DNA from: an uncultured Flavobacteriaceae bacterium
GTDB lineage: Bacteria; Bacteroidota; Bacteroidia; Flavobacteriales; Flavobacteriaceae
Reading direction: 5' to 3'
Length of the DNA stretch: 28,440 nucleotides
NCBI GenBank assembly: GCA_937901915.1
Contig: CALGUD010000011.1
Coordinates: 1 to 28,440 of the forward strand
The notes under the pieces were generated by a model. That model saw only the letters and a program-made list of their open reading frames with translations, was not told the DNA's origin and ran no database searches. This document shows, in pieces, positions 17,301 through 22,786 of the stretch. The translations under genes were made by a program, and so were the position numbers. The stretch's first letter is position 1. Every line of letters starts with the position of its first letter.

Positions 17301-17692
17301 GCTATACCACCTCCGAGCGATCCTCCGATCAGGGCAAACAGTTTTTCGATTTTTAGTTCCTCAAGGCCAAGAAGAAAAATCCTAGCTATATCCCTTGCTA
17401 CAAATTCTTTATAGTTGTCGATAACAAAACCATCAAATCCATTTCCGGGGATATTAAAAGCCAGTATGGTATATACTTCAGTGTCTATCCCTTTTCCTTT
17501 CCCTATAAGGTCTTTCCACCAACCATCTTCACCCGCAACATTCGAATTTCCTGTAAGAGCATGGTTTACCAGAACTATCGGAGCCGTATGAAGCGGTTGA
17601 CCGAATAATTGGTACGATAAAGGAAGATCCAGTGTGAATCCGCTTAACGTTGTGAAATTGTTTAACTGTATATGTAATAAATCGTTTTCCAA
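14306..17692 (-). CDS. Trifunctional homoserine acyltransferase / aspartokinase / homoserine dehydrogenase fusion
   Basis: 1128 residues, three enzymes in one chain. Residues 1-~320 are a MetX-like alpha/beta hydrolase, with nucleophile Ser125 (GGSLGGG) and probable Asp268 and His301 (SDMFF, GHDAF). Residues ~326-610 are aspartokinase (KFGGRS at 330-335, FTHVDGIYTADP at 539-550), followed by ACT-type regulatory domains to ~770. Residues ~773-1128 are homoserine dehydrogenase (NAD(P) site FGHGLVGG 778-785, GVFSGTLSYLFNTF, EPDPREDLYGNDVGRKL). It therefore carries aspartate to aspartyl-phosphate, and aspartate semialdehyde to homoserine to O-acylhomoserine; the semialdehyde dehydrogenase is not in this window. 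The start is TTG at 17692-17690; no ATG, GTG or other strong start lies upstream in frame. A SAM-I riboswitch precedes it. Confidence 0.93.
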   Translation of the reverse strand: MENDLLHIQLNNFTTLSGFTLDLPLSYQLFGQPLHTAPIVLVNHALTGNSNVAGEDGWWKDLIGKGKGIDTEVYTILAFNIPGNGFDGFVIDNYKEFVARDIARIFLLGLEELKIEKLFALIGGSLGGGIAWEMSVLNPDITEHLIPVASDWKSTDWLIANCQIQEQFLLNSRNPVHDARMHAMLTYRTPESFKTRFQRTTNEDLHVFNVESWLLHHGKKLQDRFQLSAYKLMNQLLKTIDVTRGRKESFKALEYINANIHIVGVDSDMFFTADENRETYKQLAQGNDKITYGEIISVHGHDAFLIEFDQLEQLVSGIFKGKSNRIKVLKFGGRSLSNGEGIHNALKIIEDKVKNNERIAVVVSARGSSTDDLEDILERAAQDKDYEYLFEAFKKYQQADFDVDLTEEFKKLENIFEGVKLLGDYSSKIKDQVLSKGEIISAKLITEVLNKKGIKANFTDTQNLIITDEKFGNAQPIEKVSKENVVKYFARHNGATVNIVTGFIGASINKETTTLGRNGSNYTASLIANFLDAEELQNFTHVDGIYTADPELVADAHRIEQLSYNEANELANFGTNVLHAKTIIPLIEKNIPLRILNTFNNDNQGTLITAQPNKEGIKSLSVLENVALLNLEGRGLLGVTGVDARIFKALADNDISVSIISQGSSERGVGFVVDAGNATKAVHVLEKEFEKDFHSKDINKIAVDDDVVVISIVGQDLSTFHKPYNALIKNHVVPVLLNNTVTGKNVSLVVKKNQLHKALNVIHGEMFGISKKVNIAVFGHGLVGGTLIDQILASFHTIEERKKIRLNIFAVANSKKLLLNGKGVGNDWKRAIELSQHTSNVDEVIAFSDEHHLENLIAIDNTASADFVKNYNKLIENGFDLVSSNKIANTLSYDFYKKLREALNKNQKQYLYETNVGAGLPLIDTIRILHLSGENITRIRGVFSGTLSYLFNTFSSENRPFSEVLQETIDKGFTEPDPREDLYGNDVGRKLLILGRELDLQNEFADVEIHNLVPEQLRNSSIAEFLSKLNEFDDPYQTIKEQQKPGHVLRYVGDLHGDLQQDKGVLEVKLTSVPADSTLGQVKGADSIFEIYTESYGDRPIVIQGAGAGAAVTARGVFGDILKLTEKN

Positions 17693-17753
17693 TGTTTTAC
17701 AACTATTATTAATGTTGTTAGTATTTAATTTGAAAACGTTAAAAAGAAAGTTG

Positions 17754-17772
17754 AAATTACCGGAAGTAATTT
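17754..17772 (-). other. Small hairpin just after the SAM-I aptamer
   Basis: AAATTAC (17754-17760) and GTAATTT (17766-17772) form a 7-bp stem with a 5-nt loop, three bases past the aptamer's closing helix P1. The minus-strand tail is pyrimidine-rich (CAACTTTCTTTTT) but not a clean U tract. This could be a weak terminator or part of the expression platform. Confidence 0.4.
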
Positions 17773-17775
17773 TTG

Positions 17776-17892
17776 GTTATCTATCCAAGTCCTGAAATAC
17801 ATTCAGGGTTCAGGTAGAATTTAGCACCTTCTCCACAAGTGAAGGGTTGCTAAGGCTTCAATGGGTCTATTCCCTCTGCCTTTCTTGATAAC
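17776..17892 (-). ncRNA. SAM-I (S-box) riboswitch upstream of metX-thrA
   Basis: Read on the minus strand, P1 is closed by GTTATC (17892-17887) and GATAAC (17781-17776). Inside are the S-box conserved blocks in order: ATCAAGAAAGGCAGAGGGA, then GACCCATTGAAGCC, TAGCAACC, the P3 arm ending in GGTGCTAA, TTCTACC, and a P4 hairpin (CCTGAA/TTCAGG). All four helices and the SAM-contacting regions are recognisable, so a functional aptamer is very likely. High SAM should lower expression of the trifunctional enzyme. The expression platform is not obvious: no strong terminator lies between 17775 and the TTG start. Confidence 0.95.
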
Positions 17893-17923
17893 ATTTACAT
17901 TAAGTGTGTGAACTTTGAGTCGG

Positions 17924-17955
17924 CAAAAATAATGCAATTATTCCGGATATATCAA
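17924..17955 (-). promoter_or_regulatory. Promoter of the SAM-I/metX-thrA unit
   Basis: On the minus strand TTG (17955-17953), a 21-nt spacer and TATTTTTG (17931-17924) match the Bacteroidota promoter consensus. Transcription would start around 17917, about 25 nt before the aptamer. Confidence 0.6.
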
Positions 17956-17973
17956 CTTTATCCTAATTAACTT

Positions 17974-19251
17974 TTACTTGATTTTATCAAATGCCTGCTT
18001 TAAATCGGCTTTTAAATCTTCTATATCTTCTATCCCTACGGACAGCCGTACGAGATCTTGTGTAACCCCGGCAGATTTTTGTGCTTCTTCATTTAATTGC
18101 TGGTGCGTGGTACTGGCCGGGTGAATTATTAGTGACTTTGTATCACCAATATTTGCGAGCAATGAGAAAATTTGAGTTTCATCTGCCACCGTTTTAGCAG
18201 CTTCAAAACCTTTTTTCAGTCCAAACGTTACAATACCACTTTGTCCGTCAGGCAAATATTCTTTTGCTATCTTGTAATATTTACTGCTTTTTAGTCCCGG
18301 GTAGTTTACCCATTTTACTGCATCTTGTTTTTCAAGCCATTCAGCGAGTTCAAGTGCGTTCTCACTATGTTTTTTTATGCGGATTCCCAGTGTTTCCAGT
18401 CCTTGTATAATTTGGAAAGCATTAAATGGACTTAATGCGGCGCCATGATCACGTAATCCTTCAATCCGCACCTTTGCAATAAATGCAGCTTCTGCTAAAG
18501 CATCATGATAAATAAGGCCGTGATATCCCGCTGATGGCTCGGTAAATTCAGGAAACTTACCGCTGGACCAGTCAAAAGTACCAGCGTCTATTATTGCACC
18601 CCCTAACGAAGTCCCGTTACCATTTATATATTTTGTAAGCGAATGGATTACAATATTTGCTCCGTGCTCTATAGGCTTAAGTAAATACGATGTTGCCACC
18701 GTATTATCTACAATAAAAGGAATTTTCAGTGCTTTTGCCTCTTTGGAAATTGCTTTTAAATCCAAGACATCGAGCTTCGGGTTTCCCAGAGACTCCACAA
18801 AGAAAGCTCTTGTACTCTCTTTGGCAGCTTTTTTAAAATTCGCAGGATCAGAACCGTCTACAAATGTGGTGGTAATTCCTAATCTGGGTAAAGTAACACT
18901 TAATAGGTTATAAGTTCCCCCATATAAACTGCTTGAAGCCACAATATGGTCGCCGGCTTTTAACAGCACCAGTAAGGCCGTTGATATCGCAGCTGTTCCG
19001 GATGCAGTTACGACGGATGCAATCCCTCCTTCAAGTGCTGCGAGCCTTTGCTCCAGAATATCGTTTGTCGGGTTATTGATCCTGGTGTAAATATTTCCGG
19101 TTTCAGATAAGTTAAATAAGTTAGCCGCATGTTCTGAATTGTTAAACACATAGGAAGTGGTTTGATAGATAGGCACAGCCCGTGTACCTGCATTTACTTT
19201 TACATCATGCCCTGCATGTAAAGCTTGTGTTGAAAATTTGTGTGTACTCAT
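17974..19251 (-). CDS. metY: O-acetylhomoserine sulfhydrylase (aminocarboxypropyltransferase)
   Basis: 425 residues, the length typical of MetY rather than MetZ. This PLP enzyme combines O-acetylhomoserine with sulfide to give homocysteine. Landmarks are TRAVPIYQTTSYVF (23-36), YTRINNPTND (55-64), ESLGNP (153-158), VDNTVATSYL (181-190) and IHSLTKYINGNGTSLGG with PLP lysine Lys207. The MetY-specific insert around residues 220-265 (FPEFTEPSAGYHGLIYHDALAEAAF in outline) is present. The gene lies between metK and the metX-thrA fusion, whose MetX domain should make its substrate. Its leader carries a methionine-rich peptide and a terminator/antiterminator pair (19303-19418), so it should be induced when charged Met-tRNA is scarce. 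Confidence 0.95.
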   Translation of the reverse strand: MSTHKFSTQALHAGHDVKVNAGTRAVPIYQTTSYVFNNSEHAANLFNLSETGNIYTRINNPTNDILEQRLAALEGGIASVVTASGTAAISTALLVLLKAGDHIVASSSLYGGTYNLLSVTLPRLGITTTFVDGSDPANFKKAAKESTRAFFVESLGNPKLDVLDLKAISKEAKALKIPFIVDNTVATSYLLKPIEHGANIVIHSLTKYINGNGTSLGGAIIDAGTFDWSSGKFPEFTEPSAGYHGLIYHDALAEAAFIAKVRIEGLRDHGAALSPFNAFQIIQGLETLGIRIKKHSENALELAEWLEKQDAVKWVNYPGLKSSKYYKIAKEYLPDGQSGIVTFGLKKGFEAAKTVADETQIFSLLANIGDTKSLIIHPASTTHQQLNEEAQKSAGVTQDLVRLSVGIEDIEDLKADLKQAFDKIK

Positions 19252-19293
19252 GATTGAAGTTTGTTATGGTTTATGTTTTATTTAAAAATTATC

Positions 19294-19321
19294 AAAAAAA
19301 AAGCCTCTGCTGTGCAGAGGC
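19294..19321 (-). terminator. Attenuator terminator in the metY leader
   Basis: On the minus strand GCCTCTGC (19321-19314), loop ACA, and GCAGAGGC (19310-19303) form a perfect 8-bp GC-rich stem followed by nine U (19302-19294). It lies 43-70 nt upstream of the metY start and downstream of the metK stop by about 150 nt. It therefore terminates the metY leader transcript rather than simply ending metK. Confidence 0.9.
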
Positions 19322-19370
19322 TTTTGATATACTTTATGTCGATTAAAGTTTATGCAATAGTATCCTCTGC
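19314..19370 (-). promoter_or_regulatory. Antiterminator helix of the metY attenuator
   Basis: GCAGAGG in codons 17-19 of the leader peptide (19370-19364) is exactly complementary to CCTCTGC (19320-19314), the 5' arm of the terminator. The helix can extend with ATACT (19363-19359) pairing AGTAT after an 8-nt bulge. The antiterminator and terminator are mutually exclusive. A third complementarity, TGCAATA (19403-19397) with TATTGCA (19359-19353), encloses the antiterminator arm and could act as the protector (1:2) helix. Stalling at the Met codons would leave GCAGAGG free; a ribosome at the stop codon would mask it. Confidence 0.75.
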
Positions 19371-19418
19371 GGAAAAATTCCACATCATCATACCCATATT
19401 GCACATTACTTTATTCAT
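19350..19418 (-). CDS. Methionine-rich leader peptide of metY (attenuator peptide)
   Basis: A 22-codon reading frame, ATG at 19418-19416, TAA at 19352-19350. Its first 13 residues read MNKVMCNMGMMMW, then Asn-Phe-Ser-Ala-Glu-Asp-Thr-Ile-Ala. Six of 22 residues are Met (positions 1, 5, 8, 10, 11, 12), far above the usual 2-3 percent, with a MMM run at the place where stalling would expose the antiterminator arm. The ATG is preceded by an A-rich stretch as in other genes here. The peptide has no other recognisable feature and probably works only by being translated: low Met-tRNA charging stalls the ribosome and lets metY be transcribed. The stop codon lies 98 nt before the metY ATG. Confidence 0.82.
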   Translation of the reverse strand: MNKVMCNMGMMMWNFSAEDTIA

Positions 19419-19436
19419 TTTTTTAAATTTCGATTA

Positions 19437-19468
19437 CAAATGTTCGTAAACATTTTTGAAAAAACAAA
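19437..19468 (-). promoter_or_regulatory. Putative promoter of the metY leader
   Basis: On the minus strand TTTG (19468-19465), a 20-nt spacer and AACATTTG (19444-19437) match the consensus except for the first T of the -7 element. The start site would be near 19430, giving a very short 5' end before the leader ATG at 19418. Confidence 0.45.
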
Positions 19469-19475
19469 ATATATT

Positions 19476-20735
19476 TTAAGAAATCTTGAAAGTTTGCTTT
19501 ACATGATCTACATAATCCAGCTTTTCCCAGGTAAACAATTCAACTTCTTTTTCTATTCGTCCGTTATAAGGTGATTCAAATACTTTTGTAACTGTAATGG
19601 GTTCTTTGCCCATATGTCCGTATGCGGCGGTTTCAAAATATATCGGGTTTCGAAGCTTTAATCTTTCCTCAATAGCGAAAGGGCGCATGTCAAATAATTT
19701 GGCCACTTTTTTTGCAATTTCTCCATCTGACATATCCACTTTTGCTGTTCCATAAGTATTCACAAAAATAGAAGTAGGCTCCACCACACCAATAGCATAA
19801 CTTACCTGTATTAATACTTCATCTGCAACGCCTGCTGCCACAAGATTTTTAGCAATATGACGTGCAGCATATGCAGCACTTCTGTCTACCTTGCTCGGAT
19901 CTTTACCGCTAAATGCTCCCCCACCATGAGCACCTTTGCCGCCATAGGTATCCACAATAATTTTTCTTCCTGTTAAACCAGAATCACCGTGCGGGCCTCC
20001 AATTACAAATTTTCCGGTAGGGTTGATATGGTATTTGATTTGGTCGGTAAAAAGTTTTTGTATTTCTGTTGGTAATTGCTTTTTTACCCTTGGGATTAAA
20101 ATATTAATGATATCACTCTTAATTTTAGAAAGCATTTTTGCATCGTTCTCACTGAACTGATCATGTTGCGTAGACACCACTATCGTATCAATTCGCTGCG
20201 GAACATTTTCATCCGAATATTCTATTGTTACCTGAGATTTTGCATCGGGTCGCAAATAGGTAATTTCTTTGTTCTCCCTGCGTAAATCGGCAAGCACCTG
20301 AAGAATTTTATGCGATATATCCAGTGCCAGTGGCATATAGTTTTCAGTTTCTTTAGTAGCATAACCAAACATCATTCCCTGATCACCGGCCCCTTGCTCT
20401 TCTTTAGAGCCCCGGTCCACACCCTGATTAATATCCTGAGATTGTTCATGAATAAGTGAAATAACTCCACAAGAATCACCACTAAACTGATATTCGCCTT
20501 TTGTATATCCTATCTTATTAATTACCTCCCGGGCTATGTGTTGAATATCTAAATAGGTATGACTTTTTACTTCTCCTGCCAAAACAACCTGTCCTGTAGT
20601 AACAAGGGTTTCACAAGCTACTTTGCTTTCAGGGTCAAAAGCCAGAAAATTATCTAATAATGCATCACTGATCTGATCTGCAATTTTGTCTGGATGTCCT
20701 TCACTAACAGACTCTGACGTAAACAAATATGCCAT
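19476..20735 (-). CDS. metK: S-adenosylmethionine synthetase
   Basis: 419 residues. It condenses methionine and ATP to SAM, releasing Pi and PPi. All signature stretches are present: GHPDKIADQISDALLD (13-28, ATP and Mg binding), GAGDQGMMFGYA (115-126, the hexapeptide signature), GGPHGDSGLTGRKIIVDTYG (246-265) and GGGAFSGKD (271-279, P-loop-like). The length is slightly above E. coli MetK (384). It is the first gene of the minus-strand methionine block, preceded by a SAM-II-like aptamer and a terminator (20790-20890), so it is probably under feedback by its own product. Confidence 0.98.
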   Translation of the reverse strand: MAYLFTSESVSEGHPDKIADQISDALLDNFLAFDPESKVACETLVTTGQVVLAGEVKSHTYLDIQHIAREVINKIGYTKGEYQFSGDSCGVISLIHEQSQDINQGVDRGSKEEQGAGDQGMMFGYATKETENYMPLALDISHKILQVLADLRRENKEITYLRPDAKSQVTIEYSDENVPQRIDTIVVSTQHDQFSENDAKMLSKIKSDIINILIPRVKKQLPTEIQKLFTDQIKYHINPTGKFVIGGPHGDSGLTGRKIIVDTYGGKGAHGGGAFSGKDPSKVDRSAAYAARHIAKNLVAAGVADEVLIQVSYAIGVVEPTSIFVNTYGTAKVDMSDGEIAKKVAKLFDMRPFAIEERLKLRNPIYFETAAYGHMGKEPITVTKVFESPYNGRIEKEVELFTWEKLDYVDHVKQTFKIS

Positions 20736-20789
20736 ACTATTTATGTTTAAATATTACTAAAGGATTTGACAAATTAAAGAAGTAAAAAC

Positions 20790-20807
20790 GCCAAAAATCA
20801 TTTTGGC
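20790..20807 (-). terminator. Terminator between the SAM-II aptamer and metK
   Basis: On the minus strand GCCAAAA and TTTTTGGC (20807-20790) form a stem with a short TGA loop, followed by GTTTTTAC. It starts 6 nt after the aptamer's 3' end and 55 nt before the metK start, as expected for a transcriptional OFF switch. Confidence 0.65.
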
Positions 20808-20812
20808 TTGTT

Positions 20813-20890
20813 ACTGCTTTAGCATTTTACTAATACCGTTCTGTTTTGAAAGTTCGGTATACGAGGTTGCAATCAGTCAAATCTATCCTC
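20813..20890 (-). ncRNA. SAM-II-like riboswitch upstream of metK
   Basis: On the minus strand P1 is GAGG (20890-20887) with CCTC (20866-20863). The loop between them reads GATTTGACTGATTGCA (20883-20868), closely matching the conserved SAM-II loop (GAUUU...UUGCA). The 3' conserved GCTAAAGCAGT (20823-20813) supplies GCUAAA, and its CAGT can pair with ACTG of the loop to form the H-type pseudoknot. Between P1 and the GCUAAA block is an extra hairpin, ATACCG/CGGTAT (20860-20855 with 20838-20833). Recognition is by eye from conserved positions; P1 is short (4 bp). A terminator follows directly. Confidence 0.82.
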
Positions 20891-20905
20891 TTAAATTTCA
20901 GGATT

Positions 20906-20913
20906 CAAATGTA
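20906..20913 (-). promoter_or_regulatory. Promoter -7 element of metK
   Basis: TACATTTG on the minus strand, a perfect TAnnTTTG. Transcription would start near 20900, immediately before the SAM-II P1 helix. The -33 region reads TTTTTC, so only the -7 part is convincing. The 20736-21080 gap between the divergent metK and kinase genes is fully accounted for by this promoter, the riboswitch, its terminator and the plus-strand promoter at 20997-21025. Confidence 0.55.
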
Positions 20914-20996
20914 ATGAATTGTTATAAATTGAAAAACCTTTCCGAATGTTTATTTTACCTCTTTAAATCTTAATCCATTTTTCACAAAAGTTTTTT

Positions 20997-21025
20997 TTTG
21001 TAAAGGAAGAGAACTTGTATATTTA
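20997..21025 (+). promoter_or_regulatory. Promoter of the deoxynucleoside kinase gene
   Basis: TTTG (20997-21000), a 17-nt spacer and TATATTTA (21018-21025) match the Bacteroidota promoter with one mismatch in the last base. The start site would be near 21031, about 50 nt upstream of the ATG at 21081. Confidence 0.55.
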
Positions 21026-21080
21026 CAACTATGAAACGTTTTCCCATTTTTAATTCATCACCAACAAAAACATTACAAAT

Positions 21081-21695
21081 ATGCACGTTGCTATAGCAGG
21101 AAATATTGGTGCAGGAAAAACCACGCTAACAAAATTACTTTCAAAACATTTTAAATGGGAAGCTCACTTTGAAGATGTTGTAGACAATCCCTACCTGGAT
21201 GATTTTTACAACCAAATGGAGCGCTGGAGCTTTAACCTTCAGATCTATTTTTTGAATAGCAGGTTTCGCCAGATAAAACAAATAAGGGACAGTGGAAAAA
21301 AGGTAATTCAAGATCGTACTATTTACGAAGATGCCCATATTTTTGCTCCTAACCTTCATGCAATGGGATTAATGACAAACCGGGACTTTAATAATTACAG
21401 TTCTTTGTTTGGACTTATGGAAAGCATGGTACAGCCTCCTGATTTGTTAATCTATTTGAGAAGTTCAATACCAAATTTAGTGAGCCAGATTCACAGCCGT
21501 GGGAGGGAATACGAAAACTCAATTTCTATTGATTATCTCAGTAGACTTAACGAACGCTACGAAGCTTTTATCCATAGTTACGAAAGAGGAAAGTTACTGA
21601 TTTTTGATGTTGATGTTTTAAACTTTGTAAACAACCCGGAAGACCTGGGAGAAATTATACATCGTGTAGATGCCGAGCTGCATGGGCTTTTTTAA
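21081..21695 (+). CDS. Deoxynucleoside kinase (dNK/dGK-dAK family)
   Basis: 204 residues, typical for bacterial deoxyadenosine/deoxyguanosine kinases. It phosphorylates deoxynucleosides at the 5' position with ATP for nucleotide salvage. Motifs are the P-loop AGNIGAGKTTL (~6-16), the substrate region ERWSFNLQIYFLNSRF (~47-62), the DRTIYEDAHIF segment (~78-88) with the catalytic DR pair, and the LID-like RGREYENSISIDYLSRLNERYEAF (~138-160). The exact nucleoside preference cannot be read from the sequence. It is transcribed divergently from metK and appears to be a single-gene unit. Confidence 0.93.
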   Translation: MHVAIAGNIGAGKTTLTKLLSKHFKWEAHFEDVVDNPYLDDFYNQMERWSFNLQIYFLNSRFRQIKQIRDSGKKVIQDRTIYEDAHIFAPNLHAMGLMTNRDFNNYSSLFGLMESMVQPPDLLIYLRSSIPNLVSQIHSRGREYENSISIDYLSRLNERYEAFIHSYERGKLLIFDVDVLNFVNNPEDLGEIIHRVDAELHGLF

Positions 21696-21888
21696 AATTG
21701 TACATCACCATTTCCGTATATATACTCTTCTTAATAATTAGTAGAACACCTATTCTATCTAATAAAATCTCCTACACGGTTTATAATCAACGTTATTTAT
21801 CGAATTTGGCATATTTTTAATAAATCATGTTCCGGAAATTGCGTTGTTTTGAAATTCGTATAACATTAAGCTGCATGAAAGTTAATCC

Positions 21889-22680
21889 ATGGAATATTTT
21901 CAACGTGTAATAATAATCATATCATTTCTTTTAATTTCTCTTGAGATGTATTCCCAGTCTATACCTGCCGAAATTAGAGGACAGGTTTTTATTGAAGATA
22001 GTGATGCTTCCGGAGTTCATGTAATAAACCATTCAAAAAACAGAGTTACTATCACTAACAGAAAAGGGGAATTTCAGTTAGAAGCACAGGTTAATGACAC
22101 TATTTCTTTTTCGTTGATAGGATACGGTACTAGAAAATTAATTGTAACTGATAACATTGCTAAGGGAGATGAAATGTACATACAACTAGAGGAATCTGCA
22201 ATTGACCTGGAAGAAGTTATTGTAAAACCATTTTATTTAACTGGTAGCCTTAAAGAAGATCTGATAGATCTAGAAAAAGAAATTTCAGCTTCAAACCTTA
22301 ATTTACCGAATGCAGATGTGAAAATAAAAACACAAAGTGAAAGAAAGTTTTATACGGCCACCGATTGGGACTTCTCATTGACTTCTATAAAATTAGATCC
22401 TATTATTAATGCAATTACAGGAAGAACTAAGATGTTAAAAAATAGAATTCGATTGGAAAATGAAAGAGCTAAATATGATAAAATATATCAAAATATAGAC
22501 AGTTCAATCCTCATTGAAAGTTTTAATATACCTAGAGAAAATCTCTATGAATTCTATTATTTCTGTGAAGCTGACTCAAAGTTTGATTCCATCATTGAAT
22601 TTAATAATTATGGAAAAATATATCTTTTTATGGAAAAAAAGAGTTTGGAGTATAAAAAAATTCATAGCAAAGATGAATAA
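21889..22680 (+). CDS. Secreted CarboxypepD_reg-like domain protein of unknown function
   Basis: 263 residues. A signal peptide (IIIISFLLISLEMYSQ) is followed by a CarboxypepD_reg-like beta sandwich at ~26-105: AEIRGQVFIEDSDASGVHV, then TNRKGEFQLEAQVNDTISFSLIGYGTRKL, ending LEEVIVKPF, which resembles the pre-plug region of SusC-type receptors. The remaining ~155 residues are hydrophilic and charged with no motif I recognise, and there is no beta-barrel. It is probably periplasmic or attached to the outer membrane from inside. The 193-bp gap upstream shows nothing clear. It converges on the membrane pyrophosphatase gene, with a terminator between them. Confidence 0.75.
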   Translation: MEYFQRVIIIISFLLISLEMYSQSIPAEIRGQVFIEDSDASGVHVINHSKNRVTITNRKGEFQLEAQVNDTISFSLIGYGTRKLIVTDNIAKGDEMYIQLEESAIDLEEVIVKPFYLTGSLKEDLIDLEKEISASNLNLPNADVKIKTQSERKFYTATDWDFSLTSIKLDPIINAITGRTKMLKNRIRLENERAKYDKIYQNIDSSILIESFNIPRENLYEFYYFCEADSKFDSIIEFNNYGKIYLFMEKKSLEYKKIHSKDE

Positions 22681-22729
22681 TATAGATTCTTAACTGCACG
22701 GTCTTTTTTAAAATTAAGATCAACAAAAA

Positions 22730-22750
22730 ACACCTGCTGAAAACAGGTGT
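22730..22750. terminator. Bidirectional terminator between converging genes
   Basis: ACACCTG (22730-22736) and CAGGTGT (22744-22750) form a 7-bp stem. On the minus strand it is followed by TTTTTTG, a good U tract for ending the pyrophosphatase transcript. On the plus strand the tail is CTTTA, weaker. Confidence 0.75.
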
Positions 22751-22786
22751 CTTTAAAATATCTTAGAATTTTTCTTTTTTCTTCAA

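Noticed and set aside
19438..19455. AAATGTT/AACATTT inverted repeat upstream of the metY leader as a repressor operator
   Set aside because: It overlaps the predicted promoter and is AT-rich, so it may be only sequence composition. No second copy was seen near the other methionine genes.
21031..21093. Short plus-strand frame (MKRFPIFNSSPTKTLQICTLL) overlapping the start of the kinase gene
   Set aside because: It has no amino-acid bias, no hairpin follows it, and its start coincides with the predicted transcription start.
21696..21888. Possible small gene or RNA between the kinase and the CarboxypepD_reg-like gene
   Set aside because: No sustained reading frame, strong hairpin or convincing promoter was seen.
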